Positions 35,614 to 42,608 of a stretch of DNA of 64,000 nt are shown piece by piece. Position 1 is the stretch's first letter, and every line of letters starts with the position of its first letter. The position numbers were made by a program, and so were the translations under genes. The notes beneath the pieces were generated by a model. That model was not told where the DNA came from. It worked only from the letters and a program-made list of their open reading frames with translations, and searched no databases. The stretch comes from Pedobacter endophyticus (lineage in GTDB: Bacteria > Bacteroidota > Bacteroidia > Sphingobacteriales > Sphingobacteriaceae). The stretch lies in assembly GCF_015679185.1 (NCBI RefSeq), contig NZ_CP064939.1, positions 2,170,001 through 2,234,000 of the forward strand, in the 5' to 3' direction.

Positions 35614-36933
35614 TTATTTTCCTTTTATCCAGTTGGCGATATCTTCAACAAGCACATCAGATACGCTCACCGGAAGTTGATATTGAGACAATGTACCTTT
35701 AGTCATCTGCGGGCTTAATAAATGGTTCAAATCTGGATAAAATTTTAGTTTAGCATTCTTTTTTTGACCAAGCGCACCGTTCCACAGATCGAAATCGGTT
35801 TTGCTTACCTGAAAATCATTTCCACCTTGTACAACAAAAATTCTGGGCTTGGCCAAAGTTTTCGCAACGCTAACCTGGTTGTAGGCATTTAAATCTGCCC
35901 AATACTTGGCAGGCAGGCCCAAAATTACCGAATCCGGTTTAATGGTTGTACCCAATTGCGATATCCTGCTCTTGTTGATTTCGGTTACGGTTCTTTCCAA
36001 CTGTTGCTTGCTCGCGGCACTTGTGTCGTTTACAATATCGAACATGTATTTGTTTTGATCGATAATCATGTCGGTTAGCTTTCGGGCTGGGGCCGCAGCC
36101 ATGATAATGCCAGCCAAATCTGGTGCTGCAGCGGCTATTCTTGGCGCTAACATTCCACCCAAACTGTGTCCAAACACAAAAATATTCTTCGGATCGACGC
36201 CTGCGGTTGTCCTCGCCGTGGCAATCGCCGCGGCAGCATCATCGAGCACTTCTTCTTTTACGGTGTAAGGAACTGCAAATTCGTTTGGATATACAAGTGT
36301 GCGTTTTACGTATCGGATAGACCCTATTCCCTTGGTGGCCAAACCTCCTGCTATATCTTTAAAAGGCTTATTTGCGCCAACAGTTTCATCCATGTCGCTT
36401 GGCCCCGACCCGTGGACGAATACCACCATCGGAAAGTTTTTAACGTTTTTAGGGGTGGTAATAATTGCTGCAAGCTGTGTTTTTTGCGGGCCGATATAAA
36501 CCGATTTCTCGGTGTAAGAACTGGTATCTACATAAGCGGGCTTAATGTATTCGGTTGTTCTTTTTACCGGTGCTAAGAAAATGCCCACAATTTTTTGCGC
36601 TTTATTGAAACCCAAAATAAAATTCTGATCTCCTTTTTCAAAATGGCCTTCAACCGTTACGGCGAAGAATTCGCCTTGTGCCTTACTTTGAATGGCATCT
36701 AATGATTCTGCTTTGCCATACCGCTCGCCAATGTCGCCCCAAAGCTTTTTAAGTCCATCTTCGGCGATTCTTGTTTTTAGGGTATCATCAAAAAAGGCAT
36801 ACGCTTGAGTAAACTTTTCTTCCTGTAACAACTTAAAAAAATCGTTGGCACCATTAAAGAGTTGAATTACGTTTTGAGAGAACGCGCTGGTGGTAAAAAG
36901 CAACGCGACGATTAAGAGAATACCTTTTTTCAT
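35614..36933 (-). CDS. Secreted alpha/beta hydrolase with N-terminal DUF3887-like domain
   Basis: 439 aa. The Sec signal peptide is MKKGILLIVALLFTTSAFS. A DUF3887-like cystatin/NTF2-type domain covers about 25-125, and an alpha/beta hydrolase domain about 140-439. VVFVHGSGPSDMDET holds the oxyanion segment, GHSLGG the nucleophile elbow Ser, and DLNHLL the likely catalytic His near the end; FVVQGGNDFQV carries the likely catalytic Asp. Enzymes with this architecture are periplasmic esterases or peptidases of broad specificity. It is monocistronic with its own terminator. Confidence 0.88.
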   Translation of the reverse strand: MKKGILLIVALLFTTSAFSQNVIQLFNGANDFFKLLQEEKFTQAYAFFDDTLKTRIAEDGLKKLWGDIGERYGKAESLDAIQSKAQGEFFAVTVEGHFEKGDQNFILGFNKAQKIVGIFLAPVKRTTEYIKPAYVDTSSYTEKSVYIGPQKTQLAAIITTPKNVKNFPMVVFVHGSGPSDMDETVGANKPFKDIAGGLATKGIGSIRYVKRTLVYPNEFAVPYTVKEEVLDDAAAAIATARTTAGVDPKNIFVFGHSLGGMLAPRIAAAAPDLAGIIMAAAPARKLTDMIIDQNKYMFDIVNDTSAASKQQLERTVTEINKSRISQLGTTIKPDSVILGLPAKYWADLNAYNQVSVAKTLAKPRIFVVQGGNDFQVSKTDFDLWNGALGQKKNAKLKFYPDLNHLLSPQMTKGTLSQYQLPVSVSDVLVEDIANWIKGK

Positions 36934-37013
36934 TTTGATGTTTGGTTAATTTAAACATCAAAGTTAATAATATTTAGCGCTGAAACCATTCCTGTAGAAC
37001 TGTCGTTTGAGTT

Positions 37014-37391
37014 TTAACTCTTTTTAACATTTGTTCCATATCGTTTCCATAAAATGTAGGGAATGAACATGATGGCGAGCGCCACAATGGGCGGTATCAG
37101 CAAAGCAAGTTCATCGCCAACAGCCAACCGCGAAAAAAAAGCTAAAATGAAATTGAAGGCAAAGCCAGCAAAGGCCCATTCTTTAACGGTTTTATATTTT
37201 GTTTGCAAAATGGCAACTGCGCCTAGCAACTTCGCCACACCCGAAATAATTAACAGGTACATGGGGTAACCCAGGTGTTGCAATACTTCTTTTCCGGCTT
37301 CTTGCTGTGTAACGCCGCCAATGCCGTCCATGATCATCATCAGTGCAAAAATAATGGTCGCTATCCAGTACCAGGTTTTTAGTTTTTTCAT
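37014..37391 (-). CDS. DoxX-family membrane protein
   Basis: 125 aa with four membrane segments (WIATIIFALMMIMDGIGG, YPMYLLIISGVAKLLGAVAIL, AFAGFAFNFILAFFSRLAV, LIPPIVALAIMFIPYILW), the DoxX/DoxD-like layout. The GYPMYLLIISGVAKLLGAVAIL segment is the family core. Such proteins are small integral membrane proteins linked to redox or detoxification in some species; no firm role can be given. It is downstream of the VOC gene on the same strand, separated by a tandem repeat tract. Confidence 0.85.
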   Translation of the reverse strand: MKKLKTWYWIATIIFALMMIMDGIGGVTQQEAGKEVLQHLGYPMYLLIISGVAKLLGAVAILQTKYKTVKEWAFAGFAFNFILAFFSRLAVGDELALLIPPIVALAIMFIPYILWKRYGTNVKKS

Positions 37392-37397
37392 CTTTTT

Positions 37398-37521
37398 ATT
37401 GGTTAAATGGTTATTCGGTTAATTGTTAAATTGGTTAATTGTTGAATTGTTAGATTGCTCATTTGTAAATTGCTAACTGAAAACTGTTAACTGAAAACTG
37501 CAAACTGTTAACTGCAAACTA
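37398..37521. repeat. Low-complexity tandem repeats between the VOC and DoxX genes
   Basis: The first part repeats GGTTAATTGTTAAATTG-like units. The second part repeats AACTGAAAACTGTTAACTG-like 7-8-nt units up to the VOC stop codon. It is similar in kind to the GACCCAA tract at 10657 but with a different unit. Confidence 0.8.
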
Positions 37522-37522
37522 T

Positions 37523-37933
37523 CTAACTATCATCGTAACTGAGCAGCCAGTGATTGCCGAACTTATCGGTTAAATTGCCGAATATGCCGCCCGAAAAAGT
37601 TTCTTGTAAAGGATGAGCGGATTTGGCCCCGACCGAAAGTTTCGTGAATGAGCGCTTTAATTCTTCTTCGGAAGTACAATTCAACATCATTGCAATTGCA
37701 TTTCCTTTAATTAGCCCCGCATCGCCTACCATGTCGGTTGCGATGAGTAACAAACCATCTTTTATCAATGTGGCTTGCAAAATGTTCTTTCGCATTCTTA
37801 ATGGAAATTTGTTTCCGTCAGTTGAGTCTGCTATCGTTTGAAAACTTAGTTCGCCCCCAAGGCAATGCTGATAGAATGTCATCGCTTCGCGGCAGTTTCC
37901 GTTGAATGTCAGATATGAATTTATGCTCATCAA
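37523..37933 (-). CDS. VOC-family protein (PhnB-like)
   Basis: 136 aa in the glyoxalase/bleomycin-resistance fold: YLTFNGNCREAMTFYQHCLGGEL at the start and FGGIFG-like GGIFGNLTDKFGNHWLLSY at the end match the PhnB/3-demethylubiquinone methyltransferase-like group. Metal-binding and catalytic roles vary, and no substrate is readable. It starts 5 nt after the stop of the effector-domain gene, so the two are one operon, possibly extending to doxX. Confidence 0.88.
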   Translation of the reverse strand: MMSINSYLTFNGNCREAMTFYQHCLGGELSFQTIADSTDGNKFPLRMRKNILQATLIKDGLLLIATDMVGDAGLIKGNAIAMMLNCTSEEELKRSFTKLSVGAKSAHPLQETFSGGIFGNLTDKFGNHWLLSYDDS

Positions 37934-37938
37934 AATGC

Positions 37939-38343
37939 TTAATTTTTTATTCCCACCATACAGCGAACATCGTTTTCATTGATGTATACCTCCAGGCAAT
38001 AGCCGTTTGGGTCTATATCCGGTTGCTGTAAAAGCCGCTGAAAACATTGGCCAATCTGGCTTACATCGTTTCTAAAATCGCTAATCAACTCGCTCACAAA
38101 CTCTCCCGCTTCGATGATCAATACCGCTAAACCCTGCGTGTCGTCGTTGCTGATTTTTTCCACTGCAGCCTTATATATTATTTCCCGTTGGCCGTTGCGC
38201 CTGCTTATCCCAAAGTATCTTCGGTTTTGGCCGGGCGGAAATAGCCGATGTAGTTTTTGGTGCGCCGCCAATACGCCATCTGGAAACGAGGTGGCAGTTT
38301 CGCAAAGCAGTGTAATGTTGTTATGTAAAGTGTACTTTTCCAT
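37939..38343 (-). CDS. Small GyrI/effector-binding-like protein (hypothetical)
   Basis: 134 aa from the ATG at 38343; a longer frame with 16 more residues lacks support. The ending EFVSELISDFRNDVSQIGQCF, then LQQPDIDPNGYCLEVYINENDVRCMVGI has the pattern of GyrI-like (AraC effector-binding) domains, in which a conserved Glu near the C-terminus (here CLEVY) contacts ligand. There is no DNA-binding domain. It is first in a cluster with the VOC and DoxX genes, divergent from the AraC-type regulator that may control it. The call is by resemblance only. Confidence 0.6.
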   Translation of the reverse strand: MEKYTLHNNITLLCETATSFPDGVLAAHQKLHRLFPPGQNRRYFGISRRNGQREIIYKAAVEKISNDDTQGLAVLIIEAGEFVSELISDFRNDVSQIGQCFQRLLQQPDIDPNGYCLEVYINENDVRCMVGIKN

Positions 38344-38426
38344 TTTTGGCTTCAATTGTTGCTCAACAGACAAATTTAGCTCGCGGCACAATATATTTGA
38401 ACTTGCGAAAACGACAATTAAACGGG

Positions 38427-38457
38427 TTGTTTACGACAAAGGCGTTGGGTATATTTG
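38427..38457 (+). promoter_or_regulatory. Consensus promoter for the AraC regulator, near-leaderless
   Basis: TTG at 38427-38429 and TATATTTG at 38450-38457 have 20-nt spacing and match the phylum consensus exactly. The ATG begins only 4 nt after the -7 element, so transcription should begin at or next to the start codon. Confidence 0.65.
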
Positions 38458-38461
38458 GGTT

Positions 38462-39448
38462 ATGAAACATGTATCGATCTTAGTTCCTGAAACTGCGGTA
38501 ATTGAGGCCATAGCCGATCCCCGTTACTTGTTTACTGCCGTGAACGAGTTTTTGCAAGCCTCGGGCAAAGCGCCGCTATTTAAGGTGGAGCTTGTGGCCA
38601 TGACCAAAGAAGTGCGGCTGAACAACCAAATTTTTTCGGTTCATGCCGATAAAATGCTACACGAGATACAGGAAACGGACCTGATTTTTATTCCCGCCAT
38701 CAGTGGAAATATAAACAACGCTCTGGCACTGAACAACGATCTTTTGCCGTGGATTATTAAACACCATGCGAAGGGATCGGAAGTAGCTTCGCTGTGCATG
38801 GGTGCCTTTTTATTGGCTTCCACGGGATTGCTAAGCGGAAAAAAATGTTCAACGCACTGGCTGTTTGCAAGTCAGTTTAGAGAAATGTTTCCGGATATTG
38901 AATTGGTCGACGGCAGTATCATAACCGATGCTGGTGGCATTTACTCGAGCGGGGGCGCCAACTCTTACTGGAACTTGCTTTTGTACCTGGTAGAAAAATT
39001 TACCGATCGGGATACCGCTATTTTAGCCGCCAAATATTTCGCCATAGAGATCGATCGAGAAAGCCAATTGGCATTTATGATGTTTCAGGGCCAGAAAGGA
39101 CATGAGGATGCGAAAATCAAAAAAGCTCAGGAATTTATTGATGGCAATTATCAGGAAAAAATTACAGTTGATCAACTGGCCGATATGCTCGCCCTCGGCA
39201 GAAGAAGCTTTGAACGGCGGTTTAAAACTGCCACTAAAAATACAGTGATCGAATACATCCAGCGAGTAAAGATTGAAGCGGCCAAACGGAGCTTTGAATC
39301 GAGCAGAAAAAACATTACTGAGGTGATGTTCGACGTAGGTTATACGGATACAAAATCGTTCAGGGATGTGTTTAAGAAAATTACCGGCCTTACCCCTATT
39401 GAGTACCGAAACAAGTATCAAAAATCGGCACCGGTTTTAATGGCTTAA
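38462..39448 (+). CDS. GlxA-type AraC-family transcriptional regulator
   Basis: 328 aa from ATG 38462 (MKHVSILVPETAVIEAI); the open frame upstream runs through the opposite-strand gene and is rejected. Residues about 1-195 form a DJ-1/PfpI-like class I amidotransferase domain with the Cys-containing elbow EVASLCMGAFLLA and THWLFASQF. Residues about 215-320 form a two-helix-turn-helix AraC DNA-binding domain (ITVDQLADMLALGRRSFERRFK, then ITEVMFDVGYTDTKSFRDVFKKITGLTPIEYR). It probably senses a small molecule and activates the divergent effector-VOC-DoxX cluster, but that target is inferred from position. Confidence 0.9.
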   Translation: MKHVSILVPETAVIEAIADPRYLFTAVNEFLQASGKAPLFKVELVAMTKEVRLNNQIFSVHADKMLHEIQETDLIFIPAISGNINNALALNNDLLPWIIKHHAKGSEVASLCMGAFLLASTGLLSGKKCSTHWLFASQFREMFPDIELVDGSIITDAGGIYSSGGANSYWNLLLYLVEKFTDRDTAILAAKYFAIEIDRESQLAFMMFQGQKGHEDAKIKKAQEFIDGNYQEKITVDQLADMLALGRRSFERRFKTATKNTVIEYIQRVKIEAAKRSFESSRKNITEVMFDVGYTDTKSFRDVFKKITGLTPIEYRNKYQKSAPVLMA

Positions 39449-39493
39449 AAAAAAATAAAAAAAGACATGGCCAACACAATATATTCGATATTT

Positions 39494-39570
39494 AGCGTTT
39501 ATGTATGTGAGAGCGTTAATTTAGATGACGGGGATACTGCCTATAGTGGCGGAATCCCCGTTTCTTTTTT
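39494..39570 (+). ncRNA. Candidate small RNA, copy A (structured ~77-nt repeat)
   Basis: The unit starts AGCGTTTATGTATGTGAGAG, then CGTTAATTTAG, and ends in a long hairpin: ACGGGGAT and CTGCC pair with GGCGG and ATCCCCGT across one A-A mismatch, followed by TTTCTTTTTT. A TATATTCG motif lies 6 nt before the first base, placing a start site there. Copies B and C keep the stem with compensating changes. No -33 box and no reading frame is conserved. It lies 46 nt after the AraC gene and could alternatively act as its terminator. Confidence 0.55.
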
Positions 39571-39573
39571 GGT

Positions 39574-39621
39574 ACTCATCCGATGAATTGTAAGCACAAT
39601 GCAGATATTCATCGGATGAGT
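39574..39621. repeat. Second hairpin of repeat copy A
   Basis: ACTCATCCGATGAA and TTCATCGGATGAGT form a perfect 14-bp stem. The same stem follows copies B and C, so the repeat unit is about 128 nt with two hairpins. Confidence 0.8.
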
Positions 39622-39792
39622 AACTAACAAATGAAGAACCAGCAATTCGGCACGTCGTCTTCACTTATGCGGAAATAGTAAGCCGCTGAAATTTCCTTTT
39701 GCATTAATCCCGAACTTTCGGGACGCCTCCGCGGGAAAGACGGCAAGAAAAATAAGTCCTTAGCTATCGCACAACAAAAAAAAATTGCCCGT
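39622..39792. other. Non-coding stretch between repeat copies A and B
   Basis: It contains the palindromes TCCCGAACTTTCGGGA and CGCCTCCGCGGGAAAGACG, the latter resembling sequence after copy C (42567-42587). No gene is seen. Confidence 0.5.
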
Positions 39793-39813
39793 GATGCAAT
39801 AATTTCATTTTAC

Positions 39814-39889
39814 AGCGTTTATGTATGTGAGAGCGTTAATTTAGATGACGGGGATGCTGCCTTAATGGTGGAATCCCCGTTTCTTTTTT
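39814..39889 (+). ncRNA. Candidate small RNA, copy B
   Basis: It is near-identical to copy A for the first 40 nt. The stem is GACGGGGATG/CTGCC with GGTGG/AATCCCCGT and a TTAAT loop, and TTTCTTTTTT follows. The GGCGG-to-GGTGG change keeps pairing through G-U, and the loop is one base shorter than in A and C. The 20 nt before it (ATGCAATAATTTCATTTTA) are shared with copy C. Confidence 0.55.
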
Positions 39890-39892
39890 GGT

Positions 39893-39940
39893 AGTCATCC
39901 GATGAATTGTACGCACAATGCAGCTATTCATCGGATGGCT
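39893..39940. repeat. Second hairpin of repeat copy B
   Basis: AGTCATCCGATGAA pairs with TTCATCGGATGGCT, with mismatches only at the base of the stem. The loop ACGCACAATGCAGC is close to that of copy A. Confidence 0.75.
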
Positions 39941-40166
39941 ATTGAGCTCCTCGTTTCTTTTTTGCCAAAATTCATCGATGAATATTTGAAACTGCTTGTG
40001 CTTTATAGGATGACTAAGAATTCGCATAATTTTGGGCTTGTACTTTGTTTAAGCCAACGTTCTACAGCTTACAGATTTTTCGTGCCTAGCATTGACGTTA
40101 TTTGGTAGTTGATTGAATACAGCGACTTAACACATGGGTTCGCCAAATGAATGAAACGCCAACTAT

Positions 40167-40345
40167 GAACGATCGTCATCCTCAGAAATCAGTTTTTGAA
40201 AAAACAAAGGAGCTGGTCTGACAGGTTTTTCTCCGAGTCGTCATTGCGAGGCCGGGCCTGTGCGAGCCGAAGCAATCTTAAACGGCCGCCACGGAGAGAT
40301 TGCTTTCCCGAGAAGTCGGGACAGGCTGTGCCTCGCAATGACGGC
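40167..40345. repeat. Composite repeat: GAACGATCGTCAT end plus CATTGCGAGG inverted repeat
   Basis: The first ~55 nt match the left end of the element at 23120 (GAACGATCGTCATCCTCAGA, then ATCAGTTTTT and AAAGGAG). It then continues into a CGTCATTGCGAGG...GAAGCAATCT / AGATTGCTTTC...CCTCGCAATGACG inverted repeat like that at 45206. A 71-codon frame here is repeat-derived and not a gene. Confidence 0.7.
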
Positions 40346-40431
40346 CGCCTTAAAAGCGTCACTTATGTTGATTTTTATGCAAAACCTGCCCGTCCGGCAG
40401 GCGGGAATTAAAACTAAGAATGACATATACA

Positions 40432-40465
40432 AAAAAGGGACACTTGTAAAAAAGCATCCCTTTTT
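40432..40465 (-). terminator. Terminator after the LiaF-like membrane gene
   Basis: AAAAAGGGA and TCCCTTTTT form a 9-bp stem around a 16-nt loop. On the minus strand it lies 26 nt after the stop at 40491 and ends in a T-run. Confidence 0.7.
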
Positions 40466-40490
40466 GATATATATGATGGAGTTAAGAATT

Positions 40491-40874
40491 TTATTTGTTC
40501 AAGTCAGAAAAGCCTGCACTGTTATCGGGAAAGTGATTATCGAAAGCTTTAACTTTTTTTGGTTTAAGTATAAGGTACAAACCAACGGCAATTAACGCAA
40601 TGGCTCCGGTTACTCTCGAAAAATCAAAAAACACAAGATCCTTAAAAGTGAATATCCCGCCAATAATGGTCAAGGCCAGCCAGCCACTGCCTTCAAAATT
40701 TTTGCGGTAGCCCAGCCAAATACCAGCGCCGAGCATAATGGTGTGCCAGCTTAAGATCCAGTGGGGAATAGCTAAACCTGAATTTCTAAGTAAAAAGACT
40801 GAACCAATTACAAGAATTAAAATGCCTAATCCTAATTGTTTATCTGCGTGATTTTTTTTGGTGAAATTTTCCAT
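40491..40874 (-). CDS. LiaF-type small membrane protein
   Basis: 127 aa with four hydrophobic segments (LGLGILILVIGSVFLLRNSGL, WILSWHTIMLGAGIWLGY, GWLALTIIGGIFTFKDLV, RVTGAIALIAVGLYLIL). The pattern is that of the LiaF transmembrane/DUF5668 domain found in envelope-stress genes. No C-terminal LiaF soluble domain is present. It starts with a charged cytoplasmic segment MENFTKKNHADKQ. It is monocistronic between repeat regions, with its own terminator. The role is unknown. Confidence 0.75.
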   Translation of the reverse strand: MENFTKKNHADKQLGLGILILVIGSVFLLRNSGLAIPHWILSWHTIMLGAGIWLGYRKNFEGSGWLALTIIGGIFTFKDLVFFDFSRVTGAIALIAVGLYLILKPKKVKAFDNHFPDNSAGFSDLNK

Positions 40875-41060
40875 GACCGTTGTTTTTATAAATCAAAAGT
40901 ATCACGAAAATGACCTTAGGAAAAAGGCTTTTCCTTTAATCACTTTAAATTATCGGTGAGCGAAATAAAAATGTCGGCGAAATTATCCTGATGAGTTTTG
41001 GCTGAGCTAAATAATCGGTGAAAGCGCCAAAATGGAAATTGAGAAGGCCAAATGGTGTGA

Positions 41061-41750
41061 TTACTCAAACACAATGAGTTCTTTTCCCACACTCATGATT
41101 ACTTTGGATGTTAAACCGATAAACAGGCCACTTGTAAGCACGCCATTAATTTGGTTGAGGGAAGAATTCAATTGTGCAGGATTATCGATCAGACCGAAAT
41201 CTGCATCAATAATATAGTTACCATTATCGGTGATAAACGTTTGATCGTCCGCCTTTCTCAGCACGCCCTTTCCGCCCAATTGTATGATTTGGTCGAACAC
41301 GTATCGATAAGCCAGGGGAATTACTTCGACAGGAACGGTAAAGGCGCCAAGTTTTTTGACTTTTTTCGAAGAATCTGTTACGATGATTGAATTTTTACTG
41401 AGCGTGGCCATAATTTTTTCGCGAAACAAAGCCCCGCCGCCGCCTTTAATCAAATCAAGCGATTCGGTAAATTCGTCAGCGCCATCAATGCTAATATCAA
41501 TTGAACTTAAAAGCCCAAGATCGAGCACTTTTATGCCGTAAAATTTTGCAAGTTTTTCAGTTCTGATTGAACTTGCAGCAGCGGTAATGTTTAATCCTTC
41601 TTTTACCCGTTTGCCGAGTTCTTCGATGGCCAGCGTAGCGGTAGAGCCCGTTCCTAAGCCCACAACATCACCATCTTTAACATATTTTACCGCCGCTAAT
41701 GCCGCAGCGAGCTTTTCAGCATGTTGTTCAGTTTTATCTAATGCAGCCAT
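41061..41750 (-). CDS. rpiA: Ribose-5-phosphate isomerase A
   Basis: 229 aa from the ATG at 41750; 17 extra upstream codons run through a REP palindrome and are rejected. Signature segments are VGLGTGSTATLAIEELGKRV, SIDGADEF with the catalytic Asp region, KGGGGALFREKI and DNGNYIIDADFG. It interconverts ribose-5-phosphate and ribulose-5-phosphate in the non-oxidative pentose phosphate pathway. The length and motifs are normal. It is monocistronic. Confidence 0.95.
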   Translation of the reverse strand: MAALDKTEQHAEKLAAALAAVKYVKDGDVVGLGTGSTATLAIEELGKRVKEGLNITAAASSIRTEKLAKFYGIKVLDLGLLSSIDISIDGADEFTESLDLIKGGGGALFREKIMATLSKNSIIVTDSSKKVKKLGAFTVPVEVIPLAYRYVFDQIIQLGGKGVLRKADDQTFITDNGNYIIDADFGLIDNPAQLNSSLNQINGVLTSGLFIGLTSKVIMSVGKELIVFE

Positions 41751-41778
41751 GAAGTAAAAATAATAATTTAAAATTAAC

Positions 41779-41798
41779 CCGTTGACTGAAGTCAACGG
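41779..41798. repeat. REP-like palindrome, copy 2
   Basis: This is identical over 20 nt (and the following GCAATGA) to the palindrome at 1102-1121. It lies 29 nt upstream of the rpiA start, where it could affect its leader. Confidence 0.8.
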
Positions 41799-41865
41799 CA
41801 ATGATGGATACTGCTATGTGGCTGAATCCTTTTTTTTATTTTAGGGCAACAATAACACGAACCAC

Positions 41866-41967
41866 GAACGGTCGTCATTCTTAATTTAATTGGGAATCTT
41901 AATGCTGATGCGCTCGCTTTAAGGCTCCCGCCTGCGCGGGATCCGATAGCTATCGGATGACGACCGC
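41866..41967. repeat. Short MITE-like element of the GAACGGTCGTCAT family
   Basis: It begins GAACGGTCGTCAT and ends ATGACGACCG, a 10-bp terminal inverted repeat about 100 nt apart, with a CCGCCTGCGCGGG hairpin and CCGATAGCTATCGG (41943-41956) inside. The interior differs from the 23120 copy. Confidence 0.65.
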
Positions 41968-42040
41968 TTTTAAAAAGTCATTCATATCGATTTTATGCAA
42001 TAAATTCTACCACTAACTTTTTTGAAAACGACATTAAAAT

Positions 42041-42138
42041 CGTCATTTCGAGCGTAGCCGAGAAATCTTTTAACCTAGCTTTGCACACAGATTTCTCCTC
42101 CAAAGGAGCTCCCATGGAGCACTGCGGTCGAAATGACG
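42041..42138. repeat. CGTCATTTCGA inverted-repeat element, copy 1
   Basis: CGTCATTTCGAGCGTAGCCG and CTGCGGTCGAAATGACG are inverted ends, with GAGAAATCTTT and AGATTTCTC inner arms. A close relative lies in the opposite orientation at 48956-49052. Confidence 0.7.
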
Positions 42139-42358
42139 GTCTCTTCTAGAGAAATCTAGGCGAGTAATCATAAAAGCGTCGTAACGCCTTATTGACTTTT
42201 TGCTAGAATTAAAAATTAGTATGACAAAATCGGTGCTGTCATTGTAGCTTGTACCGAGCGCTATGTGTAATGGGACCGAATGCACAAATTGGCCTGCGCT
42301 AAAAAGATGCAGTGCACCGAAAAAAAAATTCACTACCCATGCAATAATTTCATTTTAT

Positions 42359-42436
42359 AGCGTTTATGTATGTGAGAGCGTTAATTTAGATGACGGGGAT
42401 ACTGCCTATAATGGCGGAATCCCCGTTTCTTTTTTT
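42359..42436 (+). ncRNA. Candidate small RNA, copy C
   Basis: It has the same ~40-nt 5' part as A and B and the same GGGGAT/CTGCC...GGCGG/ATCCCC hairpin followed by TTTCTTTTTTT. The 20 nt upstream (ATGCAATAATTTCATTTTA) match copy B. An open frame of 90 codons spans it, but copy B has an indel there, so coding is not conserved. Confidence 0.55.
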
Positions 42437-42447
42437 GAGCAAAAAAA

Positions 42448-42490
42448 AGTCATCCGACGAATTAGCAAAATGCTTATTCATTGGATGACT
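42448..42490. repeat. Second hairpin of repeat copy C
   Basis: AGTCATCCGACGAA pairs with TTCATTGGATGACT. The C-T differences keep most pairs (G-U), so the stem is conserved although the bases differ from A and B. Confidence 0.7.
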
Positions 42491-42608
42491 AACCTAACCT
42501 TCAACACGTCATCCTCGCGTATGCGGGGATCATAAAGCGCCTTTCATTCCTTTTTCAACAGATTCCCGCCTGCGCGGGAAAGACGACGCATAAAAAAACT
42601 GCAAGTAG

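Noticed and set aside
38114..38461. N-terminal extension of the AraC regulator by 116 codons
   Set aside because: It overlaps the opposite-strand effector-domain gene, and the family N-terminus matches MKHVSILVP at 38462 directly after a promoter.
40196..40432. Frames of 71 and 63 codons
   Set aside because: Both lie within the composite GAACGATCG/CATTGCGAGG repeat and have no conserved protein features.
42263..42535. 90-codon gene containing YVCESVNLDDGDTAYNGGIP
   Set aside because: The peptide is partly repeated in copy A, but copy B has an indel that destroys the frame while the RNA stem is kept. The signal is structural, not coding.
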